The position numbers and the translations under genes are program-made. DNA of 6,123 bases, taken from positions 1 through 6,123 of the forward strand of contig QIKG01000062.1 of assembly GCA_003232965.1 (NCBI GenBank). Reading direction: 5' to 3'. This DNA comes from Oceanospirillales bacterium. GTDB taxonomy: Bacteria; Pseudomonadota; Gammaproteobacteria; Xanthomonadales; SZUA-36. Below, piece by piece: positions 1 to 4,639 of this stretch (positions within the stretch are counted from its first letter, which is position 1; the number at the start of each line of letters is the position of its first letter). The notes under the pieces were generated by a model. It made no database searches. It saw only the letters and a list, made by a program, of their open reading frames with translations, and was not told the origin of the DNA.

Positions 1-1
1 G

Positions 2-112
2 GCAATAGTGGTGGGTAAACTTACTTGGTTATTGCCATTAGAGATTGATGTTGAAGCGGGTAAAAGTTACTACATTGCGGTTGATGCGACAGATCGTGAT
101 GCTAGAAATTAG
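2..112 (+). CDS. C-terminal end of an unidentified protein (partial, starts before window)
   Basis: An open frame enters from the left edge and gives 36 residues before a TAG stop. The visible residues include LPLEIDVEAGKSYYIAVD, a regular alternation of hydrophobic and polar residues with an AGKSYYI turn. This is the kind of closing beta strand seen at the end of small beta-sandwich or DUF2846-like lipoproteins, but that resemblance is an impression and not an assignment. The tail (DATDRDARN) is polar. The other two plus frames are interrupted by stops in the same stretch, which supports this frame. A hairpin begins three bases after the stop. With so few residues the function cannot be named. 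Confidence 0.5.
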   Translation, partial: AIVVGKLTWLLPLEIDVEAGKSYYIAVDATDRDARN

Positions 113-115
113 AAG

Positions 116-158
116 CTTGACTGATTCTGGCAATTAGAAGGCTGAGAATCAGATCAAG
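116..158. repeat. Imperfect inverted repeat after the partial gene
   Basis: The left arm CTTGACTGATTCT pairs with the right arm AGAATCAGATCAAG, with one bulged base and a 16-base loop. It lies directly after the stop of the left-edge gene and upstream of the tail of the minus-strand PIN remnant, so it may end transcription from either side. No T-run follows on either strand, so it is not a canonical intrinsic terminator. The octamer GCAATTAG occurs both in the loop and just after the right arm. Confidence 0.4.
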
Positions 159-192
159 CAATTAGTGCTTGATTAGTGTTTAGGTAGCATGA

Positions 193-363
193 CTAGCAAA
201 TGGTTTTGACATGCGGGTAGGTATGGATTTTTGTGTCGGCAGTTATTAATGCAGCAGCATGCTGCCTTGCCAGTGCCGTGATGATGCGATCAGCTGGATC
301 ACTATGAAATTTACCGGGTAGGTTGACCGATTGAATAGTCATATATTTATCTAAAGCCTTCAT
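193..363 (-). pseudogene. VapC-type PIN-domain toxin, C-terminal remnant
   Basis: The 56 codons from the Met codon at 363 to TAG encode a sequence containing LPGKFHSDPADRIITALAR, then LITADTKI and YPHVKTIC. This is the conserved end of VapC ribonucleases of type II toxin-antitoxin systems, whose usual form is close to LPG-FH-DPADRII-ATA, then L-TAD-KI and YP-V-T-W. The late acidic residues of the PIN active site (in DPADR and TAD) are present. The N-terminal half, which carries the first catalytic Asp and the Glu, is missing: upstream is the terminator and end of the helix-hairpin-helix gene. No antitoxin gene lies next to it and there is no ribosome binding site. The frame stays open upstream to 477, but those residues read through the terminator and the neighbouring gene in another frame and look non-coding. 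Most likely a decayed fragment left by a deletion or insertion; the usual final Trp is Cys here. Confidence 0.75.
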
Positions 364-364
364 T

Positions 365-397
365 AAAAACCCCCGACCGGTATCCAACCGACCGGGG
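365..397 (-). terminator. Intrinsic terminator of the helix-hairpin-helix gene
   Basis: Read on the minus strand, CCCCGGTCGG, a seven-base loop TTGGATA and CCGGTCGGGG form a 10-bp stem, followed by GGTTTTT. Two of the ten pairs are G-U wobbles that become A/C mismatches in the plus-strand transcript, so the structure is built for minus-strand RNA. It starts 25 bases after the stop codon of the helix-hairpin-helix gene. Confidence 0.85.
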
Positions 398-421
398 TGT
401 TCCCCCTGTTTGTGTTGATGT

Positions 422-703
422 TCAGCTTTTTTTAGCTGAAGTTTTGCTGACCTGAATATTCTGGATATTCTTTTCAACTGTTTTCAGACCAACACCTTTC
501 ACATTTACCAGTTCATCAGCATGCTTGAAAGGGCCATTTTGGGTGCGGTAATCAACAATTGCCTGGGCTTTGCTGAGACCGATTCCCTTGAGGTTTTCTG
601 CCAGCATTTCTGCGCTGGCTGAATTGATGTTAACCGGTGCTGAAATCACATTGCCTGCCATTAACATCAGGGCCAGAGTTGTAACCATTAGTAATTTTTT
701 CAT
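422..703 (-). CDS. Secreted helix-hairpin-helix DNA-binding protein, ComEA family
   Basis: This is a 93-residue protein. Residues 1-22 are a signal peptide: MKK, a hydrophobic stretch rich in Leu, Met and Ala, and a likely cut after VISA. The mature part opens with VNINSAS (24-30), the typical start of ComEA-like domains. Two helix-hairpin-helix motifs follow: LKGIGLSKAQAIVDYR (38-53) and VKGVGLKTVEKN (68-79), joined by NGPFKHADEL. A short Lys/Ser-rich tail ends it. The family binds double-stranded DNA without sequence preference; ComEA takes up DNA in the periplasm during transformation, although many short gammaproteobacterial members have no tested role. The start was chosen at 703 because AAAGGAGG lies five bases upstream; an in-frame ATG at 739 would place a charged stretch before the signal peptide. 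The gene is monocistronic with its own terminator. No competence genes are adjacent, so DNA uptake is only an inference. Confidence 0.9.
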   Translation of the reverse strand: MKKLLMVTTLALMLMAGNVISAPVNINSASAEMLAENLKGIGLSKAQAIVDYRTQNGPFKHADELVNVKGVGLKTVEKNIQNIQVSKTSAKKS

Positions 704-960
704 TGTGTCCTCCTTTAAGGATCTATTGTTTGCTTCCATAATTGGAGCAGGTTTAGAATAGCCCGCCAGGGCAGTTGCGGGGCAGAGGTGATGTATGCGT
801 GAGGCTGTAGGAGCAGAACGGATAGTTATATTGGCAAAAGTGCTTATTAAGCCGCAGGATATTTCAGTTTATGAGTGTGTGTATATTATTTAAACCATTC
901 TCATGTTTTGAGAGACTGCTGGTATTTAATAGACTTGAAGAAAACAAAAGGATATTGAAG
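704..960. other. Divergent intergenic region with no confident promoter
   Basis: This spacer must hold the promoters of the minus-strand helix-hairpin-helix gene and the plus-strand small gene. I see a short perfect palindrome GCTTATTAAGC at 842-852 and a -10-like TATTAT at 884-889, with only a weak ATTTCA at 861-866 as a -35 partner for the plus-strand gene. TCTCA and TGAGA at 899-913 form a small hairpin in the presumed leader. No convincing minus-strand promoter is visible. An in-frame ATG at 871 would extend the small gene by 30 codons, but the added residues do not look like the rest of that protein. Confidence 0.3.
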
Positions 961-1230
961 ATGGCATTTGACCCGCAAAACATAGTTGGAAAAACAGTAA
1001 ATTCCTACATCTCCCGCCCGGGACCCGGTAAAACTAGGATATACATGATGATGTTTACTGATGGTAGTTGTTGCGAGTTTGTCTCGGGCAAAAACAATGC
1101 CTTTGCAAACCGTCGTAAGGTGCTGGAAACCCAGATAAATAGTGTAAAACAGCGGGCTGGCGATGCTATTGACCCAGTTTTAAATTCGGCACAATCGGGG
1201 GTTCAACAAATGGCATTGAGTGGTTTTTGA
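961..1230 (+). CDS. Small conserved-looking protein of unknown function
   Basis: This is an 89-residue protein I do not recognise. The first half is the more structured part: GKTVNSYISRPGPGKTRIY (residues 10-28) followed by MMMFTDGSCCEFVSGK (29-44). The pattern of short beta strands around a Gly/Pro turn, then FTDGS, resembles small single-domain beta proteins. RPGPGKT is a Gly-rich turn and not a full Walker A motif. The second half is a likely amphipathic helix with several basic residues (NRRKVLETQINSVKQRAGDA). There is no signal peptide or membrane segment, so a cytoplasmic location is likely. The start at 961 has AAGGA eight bases upstream; an in-frame ATG 30 codons earlier lacks a comparable site. 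It stands alone, with the DnaA-box hairpin beginning 16 bases after its stop. Codon-like composition and the binding site support it being real; the role is unknown. Confidence 0.65.
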   Translation: MAFDPQNIVGKTVNSYISRPGPGKTRIYMMMFTDGSCCEFVSGKNNAFANRRKVLETQINSVKQRAGDAIDPVLNSAQSGVQQMALSGF

Positions 1231-1246
1231 GTGCCATGCCAAAAGT

Positions 1247-1286
1247 CATGGTTATCCACAATGCCTGTGGATAACTATGTGAATAA
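1247..1286. promoter_or_regulatory. Cluster of three consensus DnaA boxes
   Basis: Three matches to the DnaA box TTATNCACA lie within 35 bases: TTATCCACA at 1252-1260 on the plus strand, and TGTGGATAA at 1266-1274 and TGTGAATAA at 1278-1286, both minus-strand boxes. The first two form the perfect inverted repeat GTTATCCACA, five bases, TGTGGATAAC; the last two are in the same orientation 12 bases apart. DnaA, the replication initiator, binds such sites at origins, at titration loci and at regulated promoters. In RNA the inverted pair extends to a 14-bp stem (1247-1279, one G-U pair) and could also act as the 3' hairpin of the small gene ending at 1230, but no T-run follows at once. The surrounding genes are not those usually next to oriC. 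Confidence 0.65.
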
Positions 1287-1325
1287 GTGTTTTTAGGGCT
1301 TGTTATAGTAACGAAATCTTTACAA

Positions 1326-1342
1326 TGGTCAAAAATTGACCA
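1326..1342. promoter_or_regulatory. Perfect 17-bp palindrome, candidate operator
   Basis: TGGTCAA and TTGACCA are perfect inverted 7-mers around a central AAA. The site lies in AT-rich DNA about 40 bases upstream of the extended -10 element at 1380-1388, a plausible position for an activator or dimeric regulator of that promoter. The half-site TGGTC recalls operators of the GntR/FadR group, but the spacing here is longer than theirs, so no regulator is named. Confidence 0.4.
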
Positions 1343-1379
1343 GTTTGCTATCTATAAATAAAAATCAATGACTTAGCGT

Positions 1380-1388
1380 TGATATAAT
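1380..1388 (+). promoter_or_regulatory. Extended -10 promoter (TGA-TATAAT)
   Basis: The sequence TGATATAAT is an exact match to the extended sigma-70 -10 element TGnTATAAT. At a 17-base spacing the -35 position reads AAAAAT, which is poor, but an extended -10 can work without a good -35. Predicted transcription starts near 1395 and runs into DNA without any open reading frame but with two hairpins, the second followed by eight Ts. Confidence 0.5.
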
Positions 1389-1394
1389 TAATGT

Positions 1395-1504
1395 TAGGAC
1401 TAGTTTATTTTTGAAATCAGGGAAAAAAATCGTAATCAATCACTTGTGTATTACTTTTTGAAGTTGATTGTAGATTGTGGGCGTAAGCTCTTGATATTTT
1501 TTTT
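1395..1504 (+). ncRNA. Candidate small RNA, about 110 nt, unknown family
   Basis: The prediction rests on three aligned signals: an exact extended -10 element ending at 1388, a central hairpin (CAATCACTT at 1437-1445 with AAGTTGATTG at 1461-1470, one bulge, 15-base loop), and a terminator-like hairpin with a U8 tail ending at 1504. The 5' part (about 1395-1435) is A-rich and probably unpaired, with a run of seven As after AGGG. The U-rich tail next to a hairpin would suit Hfq binding. There is no open reading frame with a ribosome binding site inside. I do not recognise the sequence as 6S, SRP, tmRNA, RNase P or a known regulatory RNA. Start and end are estimates; the palindrome at 1326-1342 may control it. 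Confidence 0.38.
1474..1504 (+). terminator. Terminator-like hairpin with T8 tail
   Basis: The stem GGGC-GTAA-GCTC has a GNRA tetraloop. It extends through one T/T mismatch to ATTG on the left and TTGAT on the right using two G-U and two A-U pairs. One A separates it from TTTTTTTT at 1497-1504. The G-U pairs only form in plus-strand RNA, which fixes the orientation. The stem is weak in G-C pairs; the long T-run is the strong part. Confidence 0.5.
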
Positions 1505-1516
1505 GGGTGGTGGTTC

Positions 1517-1530
1517 GCACATCGTTGTGC
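1517..1530. repeat. Small perfect hairpin GCACA-TCGT-TGTGC
   Basis: Two inverted 5-mers flank a four-base loop just after the T-run, at the border between the AT-rich and GC-rich parts of this spacer. No gene or promoter is associated. The stretch from here to about 1600 holds nothing else I can support. Confidence 0.3.
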
Positions 1531-1602
1531 TCTCGCGGTATTCGTAGCTCCTGTAGGCGAAATGTAAATAGCATTGGCTGGCATCTATTCAAGTCCATTG
1601 GA

Positions 1603-1732
1603 TTCCGGGCTCCGCTATTCGCTGCCCCGGAAGGACGAGTGTGGGGAGAGGTCAGCTACTCGTTGCCCGGAAGGGCGAGAGTGTGTGGGTCAACGACTCG
1701 CTGCCCCGGAAGGACGCGTGTTGGGGCTGAAG
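1603..1732. repeat. GC-rich REP-like palindrome and three degenerate tandem repeats
   Basis: Three imperfect units start near 1615, 1656 and 1694 (periods 41 and 38). They share the core TTCGCTGCCCCGGAAGGACG in unit 1, which becomes CTCGTTGCCCGGAAGGGCG in unit 2 and CTCGCTGCCCCGGAAGGACG in unit 3, followed by a GTGT-rich, G-rich tail. In front, TTCCGGG at 1603-1609 is inverted relative to CCCGGAA at 1626-1632, giving a 7-bp stem over a 16-base loop, much like the CCGGAA-type intergenic palindromes common in proteobacterial genomes. Hand count gives about 67% G+C over 1621-1740. The array ends 28 bases before the stop codon of the minus-strand exonuclease gene, so it would be in that gene's 3' untranslated RNA; no T-run makes it a standard terminator. 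Confidence 0.6.
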
Positions 1733-1759
1733 TAGGCAGGTTTGTGATCGCTGGGTTGA

Positions 1760-3232
1760 TCAGGGGTTAATTCCGATCTCCAAAGGCCAGACTTCAAGTT
1801 TGTCCATTAGCGCAAGTTTTTCCTGATGGTCGCCTTCAGTTTCGTTGATTTCCTGGCGAAGCTCGGCTATCCGTTGCAGGTAATCTTCATGGTTCATCTG
1901 GTTGCCCTTGTCGCCTTGTAGAATTCGTTTGGTCCTGAACGCATCCCAGCTTTCTTTTTCTTGTGGTTTGAGGGTTTCGGGGTAATTTCTGGCGCGGTAG
2001 CGGAACAGCATTTCACTCAGGCGTTTATCTTGAAAAGTAAAATTGTTTTTTGCCAGCTCATCGGGTGACAGGTGGTGGATAGTTTCTAGTTGTTGCTTGT
2101 CTGCAAAGCTGAAAAATCCACCACCATAAATCATTTGATCAGGGTCCTTAGATTCTGGAAAGTTGCTTTGGGCGTACAGTGCGGTGAGTTTATCGGCAGC
2201 ATCGGCCTGATATTTTTTAAAGGTTTGCAGGTTAGTCTCACAAAGTTGCTGGTCTAACTGAATACGCTCATGGTCTACACCTTTCAACACCGCTGGTGGG
2301 GCAATAAAAGGGCATTTGTTCGCTGCGATGCCTTTAATGCCAGGCCGTTCCAGACCTTCGGGTAAATCGGCGGTGGGGGTAAACAGGCGATCATGCAGTT
2401 CTTCTACAGATAGGTCGAGGATAAGTCCGGGGTCGATCATCAGGTCAACGCAAAGTGTTTGCGCGGGGATTTGCGGGTGTTTGCATATAGGCAGAATCAG
2501 TGTCGTGCAGCCACGAATGGCGGGGATTTTGGCACTGATATGCAGTAACGGCTTGCGTGCCATTGGATCCAGCATATCGGCTACTGCTTTTTTATCGCGC
2601 ATGCCCAATGACCATTCAAACAGGCGCGGTTGCTTAGTTTTTACCAGTCGCGCCATATCTATGGTGGCGCGTACATCCGCGAGTGCGTCATGTGCCGCAG
2701 CATGTTCAAAGTGGTTAGCGACACTCAGTTGGTCGAGTTTAAAACTGGGTTTACCGGGCTCGTGGTACACCCAGTTAAAACCTTCCGGGCGCAGAGCATA
2801 ACAGGCGCGGATTAGGTCGATCAGATCCCAGCGGCTGTTGCCGTTTTTATATTCGCGTTCATAGGGGTCGAAGAGATTGCGGTAAAACAGGTTGCGGCTA
2901 AATTCATCATCAAAGCGGATAGAGTTATAACCCACACTGCAGGACCTACCTCTGAGCATAAGCTCGCGGATGCGCCGGGCGAAGTCTGCCTCGCTAAGGC
3001 TCTTGTTGCCATGCTGGTAAGTGGCCTGTGGGCTGATGCCGGTGATCATACAGGCATCCGGCTGTGGCAGCATGTCATCGGCTGCCTTGCAAAACCATTC
3101 GTATTGTTCACCGGGAATAGGATTTAGGTTGGCGTCGGTGCGGATGGCGGCAAATTGCGAGGGGCGGTCCCAGCGCGGGTTAGTGCCGAAGGTTTCGTAA
3201 TCGTGCCAGAGAAAGCTATTAGGTGGTTTCAT
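1760..3232 (-). CDS. sbcB: Exodeoxyribonuclease I (3'-5' single-strand DNA exonuclease)
   Basis: The 490-residue product matches E. coli exonuclease I (475 aa) in length and order. The DEDDh nuclease domain fills roughly residues 6-200: WHDYETFG with D11 and E13, FDDEF with D108, and AAHDALADV with H181 and D186. The last three fall at the numbers known for the E. coli enzyme. The SH3-like and helical C-terminal domains follow, with recognisable NKCP (about 308-311), YGGGFFSFADK and FRYRARNYPETL. The enzyme degrades single-stranded DNA from 3' ends in mismatch repair and recombination and binds the C-terminal tip of SSB. The start is fixed by an in-frame TAG four codons upstream of this ATG; no clear Shine-Dalgarno sequence precedes it, so translation may be weak. 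It is divergent from tesB and has no obvious operon partner. The protein ends LEIGINP. Confidence 0.97.
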   Translation of the reverse strand: MKPPNSFLWHDYETFGTNPRWDRPSQFAAIRTDANLNPIPGEQYEWFCKAADDMLPQPDACMITGISPQATYQHGNKSLSEADFARRIRELMLRGRSCSVGYNSIRFDDEFSRNLFYRNLFDPYEREYKNGNSRWDLIDLIRACYALRPEGFNWVYHEPGKPSFKLDQLSVANHFEHAAAHDALADVRATIDMARLVKTKQPRLFEWSLGMRDKKAVADMLDPMARKPLLHISAKIPAIRGCTTLILPICKHPQIPAQTLCVDLMIDPGLILDLSVEELHDRLFTPTADLPEGLERPGIKGIAANKCPFIAPPAVLKGVDHERIQLDQQLCETNLQTFKKYQADAADKLTALYAQSNFPESKDPDQMIYGGGFFSFADKQQLETIHHLSPDELAKNNFTFQDKRLSEMLFRYRARNYPETLKPQEKESWDAFRTKRILQGDKGNQMNHEDYLQRIAELRQEINETEGDHQEKLALMDKLEVWPLEIGINP

Positions 3233-3325
3233 ATAAATATGCTAACAGCACAGAGGTGATTTGTCGTTGGTATATTTACGCTTTGAAAGGTCAGTTATAC
3301 TGCTTTCAGAATTAAGGAGAATGTC
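3233..3325. promoter_or_regulatory. Divergent sbcB/tesB promoter region
   Basis: Both genes must start from within these 93 bases. For tesB a TATACT at 3296-3301 is a reasonable -10, but the only upstream partner is TTTACG with a 15-base spacer, so the match is weak. AAGGAG at 3314-3319 is a good ribosome binding site for the GTG start at 3326. It is one base from an ATG at 3321 that opens a two-codon frame (ATG TCG TGA), which is too close to be used efficiently. No convincing sbcB promoter is seen. Confidence 0.3.
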
Positions 3326-4183
3326 GTGACCACAGTTATTGATGAATTATTGCATGTCGTTCAGTTAGAGCAAATCGAAGACAATATCTTCCGTGGTGAA
3401 AGCCGGGATATTGGCACTCCACGGGTTTTCGGTGGCCAGGTATTGGCGCAATCTTTACTCGCTGCCACCAGAACGGTGGATAATGTGCGCAAATCTCATT
3501 CCATGCATGCCTATTTCTTGCGTGCCGGGGATGTCAACGCGCCGATAGTGTATGAAGTTGACCGCAGCCGGGAAGGCCGCAGCTTTACTACCCGGCGGGT
3601 AGTGGCTATTCAGCATGGCCGCCCGATTTTTACCATGGCATCTTCATTTCAGGTTCCAGAAGAGGGTTTGGAACACCAGTTACCCGCGCCTGATGTTCCA
3701 GATCCAGACACCCTCGGACCTACCAGTCCTTTGTCTGCAGAAATTCTGGCTAAGATTCCGGTAAAGTTACGCCGCTGGTTTTTACAGGCCGGGCCGTTTG
3801 AATTTCGTTCGGTACAAGCATTTAATCCACTCAATCCCGGTGTGCATGAACCGGCCCGACAAGTTTGGTTCCGCTGTCGCGGTAAACTCCCGGACGATTT
3901 GGATTTACACCAGGTTTTACTGGCCTATGCTTCTGACTTTCAGTTGGTGGGTACCGCGTCCTTGCCGCATGATGTTTCATTTTTAAGCGGAAAATTAATG
4001 TTGGCTAGTCTGGATCACGCCATGTGGTTTCATCGGCCTTGCAGGGTTGATGACTGGCTGTTGTATGCCTGCGATTCTCCCAGCGCTTCCGGTGGCCGTG
4101 GCTTGGCCCGTGGCAGTATTTATAACCGTGATGGGGTGTTGGTTGCGAGCACAGCGCAGGAAGGGGTGATGCGTAAGCTCTAG
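3326..4183 (+). CDS. tesB: Acyl-CoA thioesterase II
   Basis: The 285-residue protein matches E. coli TesB (286 aa). TesB hydrolyses medium- and long-chain acyl-CoA to free fatty acid and CoA in the cytoplasm. It has two fused hotdog domains: the first includes VFGGQVLAQSLLAA (34-47) and HSMHAYFLRAGD (58-69), the second includes LLAYASDFQLVGTA (198-211) and LDHAMWFHRP (229-238). The catalytic positions known for E. coli TesB are D204, T228 and Q278; here they are D204, S228 and Q278, and Ser for Thr is a conservative change that keeps the hydroxyl. The start is GTG, chosen because AAGGAG sits six bases upstream and the N-terminus then aligns with the family. It is transcribed alone, ending at the hairpin terminator downstream. 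Confidence 0.96.
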   Translation: MTTVIDELLHVVQLEQIEDNIFRGESRDIGTPRVFGGQVLAQSLLAATRTVDNVRKSHSMHAYFLRAGDVNAPIVYEVDRSREGRSFTTRRVVAIQHGRPIFTMASSFQVPEEGLEHQLPAPDVPDPDTLGPTSPLSAEILAKIPVKLRRWFLQAGPFEFRSVQAFNPLNPGVHEPARQVWFRCRGKLPDDLDLHQVLLAYASDFQLVGTASLPHDVSFLSGKLMLASLDHAMWFHRPCRVDDWLLYACDSPSASGGRGLARGSIYNRDGVLVASTAQEGVMRKL

Positions 4184-4232
4184 ACCACTCGCTTGGCGTT
4201 GGTGGGGCAGGCTTGTAAAAAGCTTCTGAAGA

Positions 4233-4264
4233 CCCCGGGTTGAAGCCCGGGATGGGTTTCTTTT
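4233..4264 (+). terminator. Intrinsic terminator of tesB, possibly bidirectional
   Basis: CCCGGG, loop TTGAAG and CCCGGG form a very GC-rich 6-bp stem about 50 bases after the tesB stop. After ATGGG comes TTTCTTTT. On the minus strand the same stem is followed at some distance by CTTTTT, so it may also stop transcription of the converging membrane protein gene. The five-base gap between stem and T-run is longer than ideal. Confidence 0.65.
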
Positions 4265-4266
4265 AA

Positions 4267-4308
4267 TACCTAAATCTTGCAAGTGCTCGCACTCACAGGA
4301 TCTAGGTA
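4267..4308. repeat. 42-nt symmetrical imperfect palindrome
   Basis: The two halves are centred on 4287/4288. The outer arm is TACCTAAATC against GATCTAGGTA with one mismatch; TTG pairs with CAG through one G-U pair; there is a two-base internal mismatch; the inner arm is AGTGC against GCACT. By hand, 16 Watson-Crick pairs and one G-U pair form out of 20 positions. No T-run follows on either strand, so it is unlikely to be a simple terminator. It lies between the tesB terminator and the tail of the converging gene. Confidence 0.55.
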
Positions 4309-4318
4309 ATATTGAGAT

Positions 4319-4343
4319 AATAACTCAGGCTAGGTTATTTTTT
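4319..4343 (+). terminator. Weak second terminator-like hairpin
   Basis: AATAAC and GTTATT form a 6-bp stem around a nine-base loop and run straight into TTTT on the plus strand. It overlaps the last codons of the converging membrane protein gene, and may back up the tesB terminator. The stem has only one G-C pair, so it is weak. Confidence 0.3.
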
Positions 4344-4586
4344 GATAAGCCCGAGAATAAAGAGTAAAACAACAGCACCAATAGTTGCCGTAATAATAGC
4401 GCTCACCATCCCCACGCCCACAGATACGCCTAGAGTTGGTAACAACCAGCCGCCGATAAAGGCACCGATAATACCCACAATAATGTTGTTAACCAGGCCA
4501 CCCTTGCTTTTCATGATCATGCCGGCAAGCCAACCGGCCACAGCACCAACAATCAACCAGATAAATAGTGACTCAATTCCAAACAT
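4335..4586 (-). CDS. GlsB/YeaQ/YmgE family small membrane protein
   Basis: This is an 83-residue, strongly hydrophobic protein of the transglycosylase-associated family (PF04226). Three membrane helices are visible at about 6-24, 31-50 and 57-80. The family signature WLIVGAVAGWLAGMIM is followed by KSKGGLVNNIIVGIIGAFIG, with its many small residues for helix packing, and the protein ends in IKK. Family members are inner-membrane proteins induced by stress or stationary phase; the biochemical role is not established, and the old name 'transglycosylase-associated' has little direct support. The start at 4586 is preceded by AGAGGA at a spacing of about four to five bases. It is monocistronic, converging with tesB and diverging from the SDR gene. 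The lytic transglycosylase gene 900 bases away is on the other strand and the association is probably coincidence. Confidence 0.92.
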   Translation of the reverse strand: MFGIESLFIWLIVGAVAGWLAGMIMKSKGGLVNNIIVGIIGAFIGGWLLPTLGVSVGVGMVSAIITATIGAVVLLFILGLIKK

Positions 4587-4623
4587 AATTTCCTCTCCCT
4601 CTAATATACTTAATATGAATTCA

Positions 4624-4639
4624 CGAACATCATTGTTCG
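4624..4639. promoter_or_regulatory. Palindrome CGAACA-TCAT-TGTTCG, candidate operator
   Basis: A perfect 6-bp inverted repeat with a four-base centre sits in the 109-bp spacer between the divergent membrane protein and SDR genes. It lies where a -35 region of either gene could be: for the SDR gene, TTGTTC at 4633-4638 with TAAACT at 4657-4662 is a weak promoter-like pair (18-base spacer). A regulator bound here could act on both genes. It does not fit the gammaproteobacterial LexA box (CTGT-N8-ACAG). Confidence 0.35.

Noticed and set aside
364..477. N-terminal extension of the PIN fragment up to 477
   Set aside because: This stretch reads through the intrinsic terminator and the 3' end of the helix-hairpin-helix gene in another frame, and shows no PIN-domain features such as the first catalytic Asp.
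871..960. Longer N-terminus for the small unknown protein
   Set aside because: The ATG at 871 has no ribosome binding site and the added Cys/Phe-rich residues look non-coding, while the ATG at 961 has AAGGA at good spacing.
1247..1500. Calling the DnaA-box region the chromosomal origin oriC
   Set aside because: Only three boxes are present, typical origin neighbours (dnaA, dnaN, rpmH, mnmG, parAB) are absent, and skew cannot be judged from this window; it is kept only as a DnaA-box cluster.
1615..1732. Short regularly spaced repeats that might be a CRISPR array
   Set aside because: The units are contiguous degenerate copies without conserved repeat and unique spacer alternation, and no cas genes are present.
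1507..1770. An 87-codon open frame on the plus strand through the GC-rich repeats
   Set aside because: It is made of the degenerate repeats (Arg/Gly/Ser-rich low-complexity product), has no ribosome binding site, and overlaps the end of sbcB; it reflects base composition.
2316..2801. A 161-codon open frame antisense to sbcB
   Set aside because: It lies wholly inside the well-supported exonuclease gene, and its product is an Arg/Ser-rich shadow without recognisable motifs.
4624..4639. LexA (SOS) box
   Set aside because: Gammaproteobacterial LexA needs CTGT-N8-ACAG. The Gram-positive type needs GAAC-N4-GTTC; here the spacing between GAAC and GTTC is six, so neither fits.
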